A DNA stretch of 7,308 bases from an uncultured Pseudomonadota bacterium (GTDB lineage Bacteria; Lernaellota; Lernaellaia; Lernaellales; Lernaellaceae), in NCBI GenBank assembly GCA_937967875.1, contig CALBTQ010000688.1, positions 1 to 7,308 on the forward strand, given 5' to 3'. A program made the position numbers and the translations under genes. The notes beneath the pieces are model-generated. The model had not been told where the DNA came from. It made no database searches and saw nothing but the letters and a program-made list of their open reading frames with translations. Shown here in pieces: positions 6,960 through 7,308 of the stretch. The stretch's first letter is position 1, and each line of letters begins with the position of its first letter.

Positions 6960-7160
6960 TCAGTCGATCGCCCAGCGCAGCAACAGCCCGCCGAGGGTGA
7001 CGAATTGAAACGACAGCACGAGCATCGTCAGCTTATGCGTGCGTTCGACCTTCTGGTTGAGGTTGTCCAGCAGCAGCTCGATGGAGCGGCGCATCGGCGC
7101 GCACGCCTCCGCCCGCACGTACTGGCCGTTGTGATCGTGGTTGGGCACCGCCTGATTCAT
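6960..7160 (-). CDS. Small 66-aa protein with one C-terminal membrane helix
   Basis: Not recognised. The N-terminal 20 residues are polar (HDHNGQ), residues 23-43 form a likely amphipathic or coiled helix (RRSIELLLDNLNQKVERTH), and residues 45-64 are a hydrophobic membrane segment (TMLVLSFQFVTLGGLLLRWA) ending in AID. This soluble-helix-then-anchor form is seen in small phage XhlA-like or holin-accessory proteins, but also in many unrelated small membrane proteins. The ATG at 7160 is chosen because AAGGAG (7175-7170) lies 9 bases upstream; an in-frame ATG at 7211 would add 17 residues, lacks an SD, and would run through the promoter region of the divergent gene. It is 11 bp from the tail-like gene and almost certainly co-transcribed with it. 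I see no convincing minus-strand promoter in the 65 bp upstream. Confidence 0.75.
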   Translation of the reverse strand: MNQAVPNHDHNGQYVRAEACAPMRRSIELLLDNLNQKVERTHKLTMLVLSFQFVTLGGLLLRWAID

Positions 7161-7162
7161 GG

Positions 7163-7190
7163 TTGCTTTCTCCTTCCACTTTGCTAGAAT
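7163..7190 (+). promoter_or_regulatory. Candidate extended -10 promoter for the plus-strand gene at 7226
   Basis: TAGAAT (7185-7190) matches the -10 consensus at 5 of 6 positions and carries the TGn extension (TGC, 7182-7184). A weak -35, TTGCTT (7163-7168), lies 16 bases upstream. The start would be near 7197, giving a short leader before the ATG at 7226. The -35 falls on the SD and first-codon region of the opposite gene, so the two divergent units share control DNA. Confidence 0.5.
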
Positions 7191-7192
7191 TC

Positions 7193-7218
7193 TTTCGTTG
7201 GAATATTTCATTGGAGGA
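7193..7218 (+). repeat. Imperfect 13-base tandem duplication in the leader of the plus-strand gene
   Basis: TTTCGTTGGAATA (7193-7205) is followed directly by TTTCATTGGAGGA (7206-7218), 10 of 13 identical. The second copy contains the GGAGGA SD of the gene at 7226, so that ribosome binding site may have arisen by duplication and drift. It could be chance at this length. Confidence 0.4.
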
Positions 7219-7223
7219 CGACA

Positions 7224-7238
7224 CGATGAGAATCATCG
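7224..7238 (+). repeat. Perfect 6-bp inverted repeat over the start codon of the plus-strand gene
   Basis: CGATGA (7224-7229) and TCATCG (7233-7238) are exact reverse complements with a GAA loop. In mRNA the AUG at 7226-7228 would sit in the stem, which might lower initiation. It is short and may be a chance result of the coding sequence. Confidence 0.35.
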
Positions 7239-7263
7239 GTCTGCTCGCGTTTTTCCTGGCCCT
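7226..7263 (+). CDS. Start of a secreted or membrane protein gene (N-terminal fragment only)
   Basis: Only 12 full codons are present before the adapter: MRIIGLLAFFLA, then a codon beginning CT that the adapter interrupts. The ATG at 7226 has a strong SD (GGAGGA, 7213-7218) seven bases upstream and a good extended -10 promoter further up. A single Arg followed by a run of Ile, Leu, Ala and Phe is how signal peptides (Sec or lipoprotein) or N-terminal membrane anchors begin. Function cannot be inferred. It is the only plus-strand gene and is divergent from the 66-aa gene. Confidence 0.6.
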
Positions 7264-7308
7264 AGATCGGAAGAGCACACGTCTGAACTCCAGTCACCGA
7301 ATACGATC
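7264..7308 (+). other. Illumina TruSeq index (P7/Read-2) adapter (contamination)
   Basis: Starting with AGATCGGAAGAGCACACGTC, these bases match the TruSeq index adapter through the Read-2 primer region (to 7297), then an 8-base sample index, CGAATACG (7298-7305), and the first three bases (ATC) of the P7 segment. Genomic sequence ends at 7263. A minus-strand frame starting MLFRS inside the adapter is artefactual. Confidence 0.98.

Noticed and set aside
7161..7211. Longer form of the small membrane protein starting at ATG 7211
   Set aside because: It has no SD and would translate through the SD of the real start and the divergent promoter region.
7033..7278. 81-codon minus-strand frame starting MLFRS
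   Set aside because: It begins inside the Illumina adapter, so its N-terminus is not genomic, and the rest overlaps the 66-aa gene in another frame.

Overview
The window is one assembled contig from a high-GC (roughly 60-65% by eye) bacterium. Both ends are Illumina TruSeq adapter, not genome (1-47 and 7264-7308), so the biological insert is 48-7263. Codon use, GTG starts and strong Shine-Dalgarno (SD) sites look bacterial. The organism cannot be named from this sequence. A Hanks-type Ser/Thr kinase, a GlpABC-type anaerobic glycerol-3-phosphate dehydrogenase and an LPG-synthase-TM membrane protein would suit a Gram-negative, possibly myxobacterial/deltaproteobacterial or candidate-phylum lineage, but that is inference.

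Layout. All genes but one read leftward (minus strand). At the right edge the first codons of a plus-strand gene, apparently encoding a signal peptide (7226 on), diverge from a small two-gene unit: a 66-aa protein with one membrane helix (6960-7160) and a 144-aa protein whose pattern resembles phage tail-terminator/neck proteins (6514-6948). Next comes a 337-aa polytopic membrane protein of the YbhN/AglD/MprF-flippase family (5436-6449). After a 115-bp gap holding a candidate promoter and an inverted repeat come glpA, glpB and glpC (5320 down to 1312), joined by ATGA stop/start overlaps. After a further 33 bp and then 9 bp come a four-helix membrane protein I do not recognise (727-1278) and a Ser/Thr kinase (48-717) cut off by the contig end.

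How it works together. GlpA (FAD, with a C-terminal BFD-type iron-sulfur segment), GlpB (second flavoprotein) and GlpC (two ferredoxin clusters plus two CCG domains) would oxidise sn-glycerol-3-phosphate to dihydroxyacetone phosphate and pass electrons to the quinone pool. The tight spacing downstream suggests the unknown membrane protein and the kinase are co-transcribed with the enzyme, which is the most unusual gene order here. No glpK, glpF or glpR lies in the window.

I find no CRISPR array, tRNA, rRNA, transposase or convincing intrinsic terminator. No gene-free stretch exceeds 300 bp. I do not see a clearly new biological system. The best leads are the glpABC-membrane protein-kinase arrangement and the isolated phage-tail-like pair.
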